From Arcuatula senhousia (Eukaryota; Mollusca; Bivalvia; Mytilida; Mytilidae): a DNA stretch of 64,000 nucleotides. The translations under genes were made by a program, and so were the position numbers. The stretch spans positions 39,019,512 to 39,083,511 of the forward strand of contig OZ020306.1 of the NCBI GenBank assembly GCA_963971305.1, written 5' to 3'. Below, piece by piece: positions 54,487 to 64,000 of the stretch (position 1 is the stretch's first letter; the number at the start of each line of letters is the position of its first letter). A model generated the notes under the pieces. That model had not been told where the DNA came from and did no database searches. It saw only the letters and a list, made by a program, of their open reading frames with translations.

Positions 54487-57400
54487 ATGGCTAAGCAATT
54501 TACCTGCAACCAATGTGAAGCCAGTTTTGAGAAGATGAGTCAGCTACATCGTCATAGACGATGGACCAACCACCGAGAGACTTACTCGTGTACGAGATGC
54601 ACCAAGACTTTTACAAGGCGGGAGAATCTACAAGCTCACATGACCCGCCACCAAATGGGTTACGAATGTACCCAATGCAACCAGGCCTTTGCCAACCAAC
54701 GCCTTTTAGAGTTACATCAGCAAAGACATGGACAAAGAGGAGCAGGGCAACCGTTCCACATGGATGATCCGAAATCCTATTACACCATCAAACGGCAGGA
54801 GAAGAAAAGAATACTCAAGTTTGGAACTTCGAGAAATCATTATACCGTCACCTTTAAGGAATTTGAAGTCACAGACCTGCCTTCCATCACAAGAACACTA
54901 CATCGGTTATTCGACTCCATCCTGCAAACCATTGGAGAAGAGATGAAAGAACATGACCTTGTTAAACTAACAATTGAAACCAACTCCCTTGACTTCCCGA
55001 TTGCCCTTCCCATTTTACAACTCAAGGACTTGACTACGGACCTATTATTAAAAGAAATAGAGAGAGTATTACAATCCCATGAGGAGTTTGTATTGGACGG
55101 AAGTTTAGCACTAGATATTCTTCACGTATCCATTCCCGAAGGAAGCGGGCGGAAACGGTGCAACTATGTAAATTTAAACAGAGTCCTTGAGGACAAGAGA
55201 AGCATCATCAGGATACAGAACCGAGACGAGCTGTGCTGTGCTAGAGCCATCGTTACAGCGAAAGCCAGGATCGATAAACACTCAAAGTGGGACACTATCC
55301 GCCAAGGACGGTACATTCAAGAATACTTGGCCGTACAACTGCACGAGAAAGCCAATGTACCAAGTGGACCCTGCGGCATCGAGGAACTGAAACAATTCCA
55401 AGCTGTACTGCCGGAATATCAAATCATCGTTTTCTCCAAAGACTACTTTAACGGCATCATCTACGAAGGCCCGGAAACCGAAAAGAAGATCTACCTTTAC
55501 CACCATGACGACCATTACGATGTTATCACCACCGTAGCAGGTTTCAAGACCAGAGTCTATTACTGCGACAAGTGTAAAAAAGGGTATAACAACAAAGAAG
55601 AGCATGCATGCAACAACACATGCATCCTTTGTAAGAAGATACACGAACCTTGTGAAGACAGTTGGATCAACTGTAGCCAATGTGGTCGGAACTTTAGGGG
55701 AAAAGAGTGCTTCCAATTCCATTTGGAGCAAACAAAGAAGGGCAACTCAACATGTAAATGGTACTACAAGTGTAAAGACTGTGGCCACACTGTCAACAGG
55801 GAGAAAAGGGAAACAGACCATGAGTGTGGCGAGATATACTGTCCCACCTGTAAACAGTACTGCGATCCAAGCCACCAGTGTTACATGATGCCTATAGGAA
55901 TCAAAGAACCTCCCGAAGAGCAAACTTACATCTTCTTTGATTTCGAGTGTACACAAGACGACCTCATAGAATGCGAAAAGGGATACCAACCTGACACCGA
56001 CGGAAGATGTTCACACTGTAAAGCCAGTAGCTGTGGAGCCATGGAACATCGACCCAACTTATGCGTGGTTCATAAAGTCTGTACCGTCTGTATGGAAGAG
56101 GAAGTAACTGAAGAGAGTACCTGCAAGAACTGTGGACAGAACCAACTGATCTTTAGAGGACCCAATTCCAACAACGACTTTTGCAACTGGTTATTTTCCG
56201 GAAACAACAACAACTCCACCGTTATTTGCCACAACTTTAAAGGATACGACTCTTTCCCCGTTCTACAATACCTGTTTCATCATGGAATTCAACCCAAGAT
56301 AATCCCCAACGGCGCCAAGAACATGGCAGTTACTATTCCAAGCTGCAGCATACGGATGATAGATTCTCTCAACTTTCTACCCACTGCCTTAACCAAACTC
56401 CCGAAAATGTTTGGATTCGACGAACTCCACAAAGGATACTTCCGACACCTTTTTAATAGAAAGGAAAACCAGAACGCCCGATTAGAAACTCTTCCAGAGA
56501 TTCGTTACTACAACCCTGATGGAATGAAAGCAGAAGACCGCGAAACATTCGTGAAATGGTACGAAGATCACAGGAACGACCCATTTGATGTCCAAGATGA
56601 ACTCTTAAAGTACTGCATCACAGACGTAGACATACTGAGAAAAGCCTGTTTAACCTTTAGACAACTGTTCATGGATACTTTAGAGGGTACTCCAATCGAC
56701 CCCTTCCAAAACAGTATCACCATTGCCTCTGCCTGCAACCTAGTCTTTCGATCCAAGTTTCTACGGTGGAATACTATTGGCCTCATCCCGGCACAAGGCT
56801 ATCGACCAGAACACAAGCACTCTATTAAAGCCATGAAATGGTTAAAATATGTATCCGCAATAAAAGACATACAGATTCAACATGCCAAGAACGAAGGAGA
56901 AAAACAGATTGGTCCCTACAGAGTAGACGGATACCACGATGGAACCGTGTATGAATTTCACGGCTGTTACTGGCACGGGTGTCCCAGATGTTACTCAAAA
57001 GAGACCATCAATACGGTCAATAACATGTCCATGTACGATCTACATCAACGGACCTTAGAGAAGAAGACTTATCTGCAACAAGAAGGGTACACCTACGTAG
57101 AGAAATGGGAATGTGACTTTGAGAGGGAGTTGAAAACTGATACATCCATGAGCGACTTTGTCAACTCCTTAGAGATGATCCCAGCCTTAGAACCACGAGA
57201 AGCCTTTTATGGTGGAAGAACAGAGGCATTTACCTTATACAAACAGACAGAAAGAGATACTATCAACTACTATGACGTGACATCACTCTATCCATTTGTC
57301 AACAAGACCGGAAAAGTACCCAAAGGACATCCCGTCATCATCACAGAAAACTTTGGGGACATCCACGAGTACGAAGGATTGGTGAAATGTAAAGTACTAC

Positions 57401-58542
57401 CACCCAGAAACCTATACATTCCTGTTTTACCCAGCAAGATCAACAACAAACTGATGTTCCCACTGTGTCGTACATGTACGGAAACCTACCAGCAAGAACT
57501 TTGTAACCATACTGAAAAAGATAGAGCTATAACGGGAACTTGGGTGACAGATGAACTGAAGAAAGCCTTGGAAAAGGGATATTCCATCTTAAACATCTAC
57601 GAAGTATGGCATTTCGAAGAGGTAGAACAGTACGATTCCGGAAGAAAGTCTGGAGGACTCTTCACTGACTACATCAATACATTCTTGAAAATGAAACAAG
57701 AAGCTAGTGGATGGCCAGAGTGGTGCCAATCTGAGGAGGATAAACAGCAATACATCAAGGACTACGAGGAAAAGGAAGGGATACAGTTAGACTATAACAA
57801 AATAGAAAAGAACCCCGGCATCAGGTCTTTAGCCAAACTGATGTTGAACAGCTTTTGGGGCAAGTTTGGACAAAGAAACAACATGCAACAGACCACCTAC
57901 ATTACAGAACAAAAGAAATACTTCGACATGTTAACCAGCAAACAAATAGAAGTGACCGGAATCCAGTTTGTTAACGATGAAATGATGGAATTACGATGGA
58001 AATATAAAGAAGAATTCATCGAAACCTCAAAGAAAACGAATGTCGTCATAGCAGCCTATACTACCGCCCAGGCCAGACTCAAACTGTATTCTTATCTGGA
58101 GAATTTGGGACCAAGAGCACTCTACTGTGACACAGACTCCATCGTATTTACATCGAAACCAGGAGAATGGAGGCCTAAGCTGGGAGACTACTTAGGGGAT
58201 TTAACAGATGAAGTACCCGGAAATACTATTACGGAGTTTGTTACGGGAGGACCAAAGAACTATGCATACAAACTAGCCATTCCCGAGAAAGGAGGAAACA
58301 GAACTATGTGTAAAATTCGTGGAATAACACTAAACTTCAAGAACGCATTAGACATCAACTACGACACCATCAAGGAGATGGTCACCATCAACAGAAGCGA
58401 TATCAGGACAGTGAGAGACGAATATAAGATCCAAAGAAGCAATCAAAAACTGTTAACTGTTTCACAAAAGAAAGACTATCGAATTGTATTTGACAAAAGA
58501 GTGATCATGAACGATTTAACCACCAGACCCTATGGATATTAA
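54487..58542 (+). CDS. Protein-primed family-B DNA polymerase, right arm
   Basis: 1351 residues, complete. Identical to the left-arm enzyme except Gly366 in place of Glu, in the first Cys-x2-Cys ribbon (CDKCKK(E/G)YNN). Same order: three C2H2 fingers, a cysteine-rich zinc region, 3'-5' exonuclease motifs, the Vsr-like insertion with HGCYWHGC, then polymerase motifs A (DVTSLYP), B and C (YCDTDS). Two open copies of a 4-kb gene argue against long neutral decay. Length is in the range for Polinton/Maverick and related virus polymerases; the N-terminal triple finger is unusual to me. AATAAA at 58562-58567 and 58580-58585. Confidence 0.93.
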   Translation: MAKQFTCNQCEASFEKMSQLHRHRRWTNHRETYSCTRCTKTFTRRENLQAHMTRHQMGYECTQCNQAFANQRLLELHQQRHGQRGAGQPFHMDDPKSYYTIKRQEKKRILKFGTSRNHYTVTFKEFEVTDLPSITRTLHRLFDSILQTIGEEMKEHDLVKLTIETNSLDFPIALPILQLKDLTTDLLLKEIERVLQSHEEFVLDGSLALDILHVSIPEGSGRKRCNYVNLNRVLEDKRSIIRIQNRDELCCARAIVTAKARIDKHSKWDTIRQGRYIQEYLAVQLHEKANVPSGPCGIEELKQFQAVLPEYQIIVFSKDYFNGIIYEGPETEKKIYLYHHDDHYDVITTVAGFKTRVYYCDKCKKGYNNKEEHACNNTCILCKKIHEPCEDSWINCSQCGRNFRGKECFQFHLEQTKKGNSTCKWYYKCKDCGHTVNREKRETDHECGEIYCPTCKQYCDPSHQCYMMPIGIKEPPEEQTYIFFDFECTQDDLIECEKGYQPDTDGRCSHCKASSCGAMEHRPNLCVVHKVCTVCMEEEVTEESTCKNCGQNQLIFRGPNSNNDFCNWLFSGNNNNSTVICHNFKGYDSFPVLQYLFHHGIQPKIIPNGAKNMAVTIPSCSIRMIDSLNFLPTALTKLPKMFGFDELHKGYFRHLFNRKENQNARLETLPEIRYYNPDGMKAEDRETFVKWYEDHRNDPFDVQDELLKYCITDVDILRKACLTFRQLFMDTLEGTPIDPFQNSITIASACNLVFRSKFLRWNTIGLIPAQGYRPEHKHSIKAMKWLKYVSAIKDIQIQHAKNEGEKQIGPYRVDGYHDGTVYEFHGCYWHGCPRCYSKETINTVNNMSMYDLHQRTLEKKTYLQQEGYTYVEKWECDFERELKTDTSMSDFVNSLEMIPALEPREAFYGGRTEAFTLYKQTERDTINYYDVTSLYPFVNKTGKVPKGHPVIITENFGDIHEYEGLVKCKVLPPRNLYIPVLPSKINNKLMFPLCRTCTETYQQELCNHTEKDRAITGTWVTDELKKALEKGYSILNIYEVWHFEEVEQYDSGRKSGGLFTDYINTFLKMKQEASGWPEWCQSEEDKQQYIKDYEEKEGIQLDYNKIEKNPGIRSLAKLMLNSFWGKFGQRNNMQQTTYITEQKKYFDMLTSKQIEVTGIQFVNDEMMELRWKYKEEFIETSKKTNVVIAAYTTAQARLKLYSYLENLGPRALYCDTDSIVFTSKPGEWRPKLGDYLGDLTDEVPGNTITEFVTGGPKNYAYKLAIPEKGGNRTMCKIRGITLNFKNALDINYDTIKEMVTINRSDIRTVRDEYKIQRSNQKLLTVSQKKDYRIVFDKRVIMNDLTTRPYGY

Positions 58543-58777
58543 ATTTGTAAAATAGAATGTAAATAAAACGTAGAATGTTAATAAAAGTTGTACCCGTTTT
58601 TGAGTTTTTATTGAAAACTTAAAGGAAACAGCTATCAATACCATTACAAAGACAAAAAAAGAGCCCATAAAGGGCGAAAAAAAAAGAAAAAAAAAGAGAA
58701 GAAACCAATTAGGAATAATCCATACGAGAGTATCACAACACAGGAGTCCATAAAGGGCGACACTAACAAAACAAATG

Positions 58778-59036
58778 GTTAGGATTAGGGTTAGGGCTAG
58801 GGTAAGGATTAGGGTTAGGGTTAGAGATAAGGGTAAGGGTTAAAGGTTAGGGTAAGGATTAGGGTTAGGGTTAGAGATAAGGGTAAGGGTTAAAGGTTAG
58901 GGTAAGGATTAGGGTTAGGGTTAGAGATAAGGGTAAGGGTTAAAGGTTAGGGTAAGGATTAGGGTTAGGGTTAGAGATAAGGGTAAGGGTTAAAGGTTAG
59001 GGTAAGGGATTAGAGATTAGGTTTAGGATAAGGGTA
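58778..59036 (-). repeat. Telomere-like 50-bp minisatellite, right arm
   Basis: Mirror of 45691-45950: ATTAGGGTTAGGGTTAGAGA, then TAAGGGTAAGGGTTAAAGG and TTAGGGTAAGG. The G-rich strand runs 5'-to-3' toward the right end, as at a chromosome end. Confidence 0.9.
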
Positions 59037-59243
59037 AGATTTTGGGGACGAATAAAAATCAGGGGCGAAAAAAAGGGACGAATTTAAAAAGGGGCGAAGG
59101 AAAAAGATTAATCGCTGTTCCGCATGACTACACACGACTTTACTGATAGAGATCTGAGGTGACAGTTGTCGCCATGTGGTTTGACCTTTCGTCTATGGAA
59201 AATTAAAAGTACAAAGTGTTCCATAGAGACCCGGTATACTACT

Positions 59244-59249
59244 CAAGTC
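59244..59249. repeat. 6-bp target-site duplication, right copy (CAAGTC)
   Basis: Matches 45478-45483; beyond it the two flanks differ. Confidence 0.88.
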
Positions 59250-59880
59250 GTAACAAGAGTTAACTCGGGTGCTCCGGAAGAGTAAGCGGTTTTTGGCTGC
59301 TATAGCACAACCGTCGTGTTGCTAATTTTCAATTCAGTGTGTCAAATCTGATAAAGGAAGACAAAACAAATTTCTAAGACAAACCAACATCTGCACTCAT
59401 TTGAGAGATTGTCTACGAGTGCACGGTGTCTACCGTACAATTTCTTGAGTGAAGACAGCAACCGTGGAGCAACATAACCCTGTGTTAGCCTTTTCTGTGT
59501 CAAACGTGACGCTCTGCCAAGGAATCGATGTAATTGCCGCAAGCTCTGGAGTAACGAATCAACTGTGATACGAACACTTCATAAGCCGGAGCGGACGGAA
59601 TGTTGCTACACAAAAAGGGAAAGTTGAAGTCATCACGTTTGTCATAGAGCTTTGTTGAAGTATTCCTTGAGAGTCAATTACGAGATGTAAATCTATATAT
59701 GAAGCAGACTTCCTAGAATCCATTGTGTCCCTTATCTCAGGTTCCTGAGGATATATGAGATGGAGAAAGTCACCAAATAGAGAATTGTTCAGTGAAAGGA
59801 CATTATAAATACTTGTATAACGGAACGTGAGATAAAAAGAGATAGCTAGTCTAGTTCTCCACGAGTACAATATGTCCCGT
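59244..59880 (-). pseudogene. Decayed reverse-transcriptase retroelement, C-terminal part
   Basis: Minus-strand pieces in shifted frames: NNSLFGDFLHLIYPQEPEIR, then SASYIDLHLVID, and farther on LLSSLKKLYGRHRALVD. This order (NNS.FGDYLH.IYP.EL ... SASYLDLHL ... SLKKFYGRH..LV) is a recurrent C-terminal pattern of an animal retroelement reverse transcriptase. The catalytic word normally just before (FRYIDDV) reads FRYTSIYNV, so the active site is lost. The palindrome sits in its 3' region. Class uncertain. Confidence 0.65.
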
Positions 59881-62029
59881 CTTATACTTCATTCAAAATT
59901 TCTAAAAAAATCAAAGAAAACTACTTGTCCTGATTTTGTGTTAAAATGCGAATACTGTAATCTTACTATTTGTGTGGTTTTTAACTTTGCTGATTTCAGT
60001 GTTTCCCATTTTTCATGAAATTACATTAAAAAAGAAATAATGGTACACTAATGATATAAGTTTCTGTAGACCTAAAATGCTTGTATTCTTTGTGTGTCGC
60101 CAGTAACATTAGACAGAAGCGACATACATAGGCTCACTTTTTGATTGTTCGTCTTCTTAAATCGAGCGTCGCTCTGCAAAGTTTTTAAGTATTCCGTCTC
60201 AATTTTTATGTAACTTAACTCTATATTTCTTAATAGAGTTAAGGAATTACTCAACTACTTCCTGTTAACAGAATACTTTATTGACAAAAATACAAAATTC
60301 TGACATCGTTTGGGACAAAGTAACTGAGCAAACAGATACAAAAACTTTCTATGGGAACAGACACTTCAAGGTTAAGAGCATATGCTGGTACATGAAGATC
60401 AACGTGCCCTTTGCAATGGAAAAAGCTTCATCACCATTTTCTATTCATTTACAGCTGACCAGTACCAGTATTGCCTGAGGAACTTTGGTGTGCTTTTGAT
60501 TCTTAACAACAGCAATCGTCCGAAAAATCCTAATTGTTCGTCTGTGTATGTGGCGGAGTCTTTGGGAATGTTTAGGAATAAGATGACATTGCTGTTAAAT
60601 CTTTAAAATGGAATGCAGTATTGTAAAATCTATCATCAATGAGGATTTCTTGTCTTCTAGTACTCTTTTTTTATGAGACAGACCATTACCACGAAAAGAG
60701 GGGGGTGGGTTTGTACCGATCAGACAATTATTTTTTTTCATAAATGTGTCTCGAGACAATTTTTGTTTTCATTATTAGCATTATTCTATATTGCAGAAAT
60801 CTTTCTTCAAAATATTTTATCCTCTGTTACATAAATATTTTTCATCAAAATTCAGATTCATAATATTATTTTAGGAAAACACCAACCCCCTCATCCATTC
60901 TTTGATTTCATAACAATAGAATTGGAAAAAAAACTAAATTTACAAAACGACATCGTTACATTATTTTAAGGCGACAGCTCGATATAAATTGTCGCCAGAA
61001 ATAAAGAATAGATAAGTTATAAGTAAAAAGTAATGTAAATATTTCATATAAGTATAAATAAAGTCAAACGCACCTGACCTAAAGTAAAGTCTAACAGGCC
61101 AAAAACAAGAAAACGTGATTAATTGGATATAACTTTGTTTTCAATAATGTAAAAAAATCACCTTTACTGTAATATAACTTCTTTTATGTTGGTTTTAAAA
61201 AAATACCATAGAAATTACTTAAAATCATAAAAAATATTGATTCTAAAAATAGAAAAAGTGACCTTCACATTTAATGATTTAAAAAATAAAACCATATCGG
61301 TCAAACCATTACAATCCGCACATGGACATTAAAAATGGATTTTTCTGTAAAACACTGTTTTTATCAAATCCTGGTGGTTTTAATATTTTTAATTGTGACC
61401 ATTGTAATTAGTGAATCTTGTTGAGTAAATTTTACCTGTGATACGTGCGAAGTCATAGGAAGACATTCGCAAATTGTAAAAAAAATAGGGAAATTTTGAA
61501 CGTAATAATTAGCAATTTTAAATCTAAAAAATATCTTTTTTAGACATTGTTATGATGCAAATTCTTTTCCTAAGTCAATAATCCCTATGCATACTATAGA
61601 TTTATAAAACAGTAATTGGAGTTTTCAACCCCATGTTAAATTTATTGAAAATAAATGAATGACTACTTTTCAATTGCTCACCAGAGGGTCCAGAAAAATG
61701 ATTTTTACGCTATTTTCCGCATATTTAATACAAGTATAACATTTGGAATTATGAAGCTTAGATGTAATACTAAATTATTGTACCATAAAAATTCGGTCTA
61801 CGGGGGTATCCACTCAACTTTTAAATATGACGTCTTTTCAGAGTTGGCTGATGGACTACTGTTCTTATCTGTATTTATTAAGTAAAAACTGAGGCCATTA
61901 AAATGATTTTATAACAGGTCAACCAATCTGCAAAAAAATGTATATTTTTTTAATTACTAGCACTAGTAATTCATTTACACGGATTCCAGCACATAAATAT
62001 TATTCCTGCAAGGTTTTTGTCGAATCGAT
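59881..62029. other. No gene seen
   Basis: A+T-rich. The stretch near 60760-60860 resembles 31650-31750. Short frames such as 60281-60478 and 61655-61885 look random. Confidence 0.45.
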
Positions 62030-62560
62030 TCAGTGGTTTCAGACAAACAGGGGAGGATTTTTTAAATTTTTTTTCATGATGGGCGACGACGACGGACGCA
62101 AAGCGATTTCATAAGCTCGATCTTTAGCCAAAAACGACGAATCCAACCAGAATGACGATTTTCCATGGAAGACTTAATTGAATTTGGTTATAAACCAAAA
62201 GTATATGTGGTGTTCTGTGCTTTGAAGCTATGTGCAAAATATCAAGATACTGAGGCTACTCATAACTCATTAACTACTGATAAAACTGCGACTTTTTTTA
62301 TTTAGTGGTTTCAGGCAAACAGGGGAGGATATTTTTGATTTTTTTTTCATGATGGGCGACGACGACGGACGCATAGCGATTTCATAAGCTCGATCTTTAG
62401 CCAAAACGATGAATACAGCCAGAACGATGTTTTTTTCATAGATGACTAAATTGAATTCGGTTAACGGAAAATAGATGTATTGTTCCGAGCATTGAAGCTA
62501 TGCGCAAAATATCAAGATACTGAGGCTACTTGCTGAGAAAACTGCGATTTTTATTTTGGC
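62030..62560. repeat. ~275-bp direct duplication
   Basis: Two copies of GTGGTTTCAGACAAACAGGG ... CATGATGGGCGACGACGACG, then GACGCAAAGCGATTTCATAA and AATATCAAGATACTGAGGCT. Confidence 0.75.
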
Positions 62561-64000
62561 GCTGCAAAATGCAAGACGACGGATAGTGCCAAATAAAGTA
62601 AACATAGTGGCGCTCACGAGGGATATGAATTTAAAGGAGACTTGTTGCATCGACTGTTGCTGTAAAAAAAAAAACTGTCATGGAAACTTTCCATGTATGT
62701 CAACTATGTGCAAAAACCGAAGCATTCAGTTAAAATGAAGTAGATGATCTCGGAGCTTGAAATTTCTAAGCACCATTAATGCTACAATTGCATAAACAAT
62801 ATGCAAAATATATTAATTCTTCATCATGTATAGCGGCAGAGAAAACTGCAACAATTTTTTTTCGTGAAAATCAATTTTGTGTAAAACCACTAAGTACATG
62901 TATTTGGTCAACAATAATTATAGATCACGGCCAAACTAGAGTTAAAAATCCCTGAATATAGGAGCTAGGAGGTATAAAAATTATTCACCTATCATAGATT
63001 CTTTGCATGGACAATAATTCCTGTTTTTGTATTGTAATGTTTTTCAAACATTTAATAAAATGTGCTAATATGGTAGATTGAAAACATCTTTTGTGGAGGA
63101 TGGTACCCAACTCTTGTTTGTATTTCTAATTCATTACAAATAAAGCATGGCTATGTTACTTACAATTATTAAGTTCCACAGATCTTACAAGTACCGATTA
63201 GATTTTTTACATCATCAGAAATTTGAAGGAAGTGAACTTGATGCCGCAAAGAACTATGATTTTTACGATATGTTTAAAACCTGGCTCCAGAATGATTTAT
63301 GACTTTGTAAGTCTCTGCGCAAAAAATTGTATTTGTTGAGAAAAAATATTATAAGAACACCGTATGTTCTGGACGACCTTTAGCATGTTTAGGGAGATGT
63401 GAATTTATAAACTTGGATCATGAATAAAAAATATGGAAACGGTACCATTTATATAGAGTCCACGAATCCGCAGAAAGAATGTAGTTCTGGCATCTGCAAT
63501 TGCCAGAACTTCCAGGCCAGAATATTTATTTACAAAATCTGCCAGCCCCCCCCCCCCCGCCTCATAATCAAATGGTTGTCCCCTTAACAAACAAAATATC
63601 ATAATAAAATTGTTCCTGTCTCATCAACTTGATGGTTAATTTATCACATAAAAAAGGAGGGATGTTATACTTAGGTTTACCTGAAGGTTGGAGTTACTTT
63701 ACCAAGAAGGAAATATGGTATTAAATGTGCGAGATGGAGCATTTTGTCATTTGAACATATTCTTGCTTTCGTCTCCTCTTTCCTCCTCTGGTTGAAGTAG
63801 AACAGTGGAAGTTTGACTTTTCTGACCTCCAGAGGTCCACCTTTTTGTTTGTTTGAATGAGGCCAAGATAAACTAGGAACTTTAGATAAGAACAGCTTGC
63901 ATGCCAAAAAGAATCCTTTGAAATAGCAGAATTCGTAGTCTGTTTTTTTTCCTTCGTGGTGCAATAAATAAAAACGAAGTCAAATAACTCGGACATTGTC
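62561..64000. other. No gene seen; poly-C tract
   Basis: A+T-rich with a 13-base C-run at about 63546-63558. Overlapping minus-strand frames at 63677-63996 are unrecognised and share a short stretch with 5160-5220, so I take them as repeat. Confidence 0.4.

Larger units (their letters stand above)
45484..59243. mobile_element. Giant palindromic Polinton-related element
   Basis: A 13,760-bp insertion that starts AGTAGTATACCGGG and ends with the exact reverse complement. Left arm 45484-52255 (6772 bp) and right arm 52477-59243 (6767 bp) are inverted copies around a 221-bp unique centre. Each arm encodes a small finger protein and a complete protein-primed-type DNA polymerase, both transcribed outward, then a telomere-like minisatellite. 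The 6-bp duplication, AG...CT ends and polymerase type point to Polinton/Maverick relatives. No integrase, packaging ATPase, protease or capsid frame exists in it, so movement would need help in trans. Arms differ, as far as I compared, only by three simple-repeat length changes (T8/A7, G11/C10, ten/nine CTG) and one missense change. Confidence 0.9.
52477..59243 (-). repeat. Right arm of the palindrome (6.77-kb inverted repeat)
   Basis: Inverted partner of 45484-52255, 5 bp shorter owing to one fewer base in two homopolymers and one fewer CAG unit. Confidence 0.92.

Noticed and set aside
45484..59243. The palindrome as a pure assembly or hairpin-read artefact
   Set aside because: It has a unique 221-bp centre, different outer flanks joined by a 6-bp duplication, a matching empty site at 20.6 kb, and small arm-to-arm differences. 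Not excluded absolutely without reads.
63677..63996. Overlapping 91- and 95-residue minus-strand frames
   Set aside because: Two frames over the same bases, no motif, and partial similarity to the repeat at 5160-5220.

Overview
This is an A+T-rich, repeat-dense eukaryotic nuclear window. It is most likely from a bivalve mollusc, and a mussel-type (Mytilus-like) genome is my best guess. The grounds are an invertebrate Rh ammonium-transporter gene with canonical GT-AG introns, non-LTR retrotransposons, tRNA-type SINEs, hammerhead-bearing repeats, TTAGGG-type repeats and abundant hairpin-ended non-autonomous elements. No species was confirmed by any search.

Left third (1-20 kb): seven exons of an Rh-family ammonium transporter lie on the minus strand (exon 1 at 19695-19854, exon 7 at 1937-2070). 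All six junctions are in phase and the last ~100 residues lie off the left edge. Its introns are packed with repeats: a LINE reverse transcriptase, a SINE-like element just upstream of exon 7, a ~40-bp satellite that runs up to and over the exon-5 splice donor, a dimer of hammerhead-ribozyme repeats inside that satellite, and a hairpin-ended element with an internal minisatellite. The second pore 'twin histidine' of the transporter reads as asparagine.

Middle (20-45 kb): mostly repeats. There are further copies of the hairpin-ended element (24.0-26.0, 32.0-33.5 and 37.2-39.3 kb), two MITEs sharing terminal repeats, a TTAA-flanked nested MITE, a tRNA-derived SINE, and decayed LINE and SINE pieces. 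Two intronless genes stand out: a MAPEG/TMEM79-like membrane protein (29120-29662, minus) and an unrecognised 242-residue protein (33537-34265, minus).

Right third (45.5-59.2 kb): the main discovery. A 13,760-bp element (45484-59243) is one giant inverted repeat. Two ~6.77-kb arms, nearly identical, flank a 221-bp unique centre, and the whole is bounded by a perfect 6-bp target duplication (CAAGTC), as in Polinton/Maverick integration. Each arm carries, from centre outward, a 182-residue C2H2-finger/lysine-rich protein, a complete 1351-residue family-B DNA polymerase of the protein-primed viral/Polinton type, a 50-bp minisatellite made of telomere-like hexamers oriented as at a real chromosome end, and the terminus. 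No integrase, ATPase, protease or capsid gene is present. The centre holds CRE, ETS, YY1 and E2F-like motifs and looks like a bidirectional promoter. The insertion split the 3' region of a decayed reverse-transcriptase element, and a related uninterrupted target copy lies at ~20.6 kb.

Far right (59.2-64 kb): the rest of that decayed retroelement, a short tandem duplication, and A+T-rich sequence in which I see no gene.
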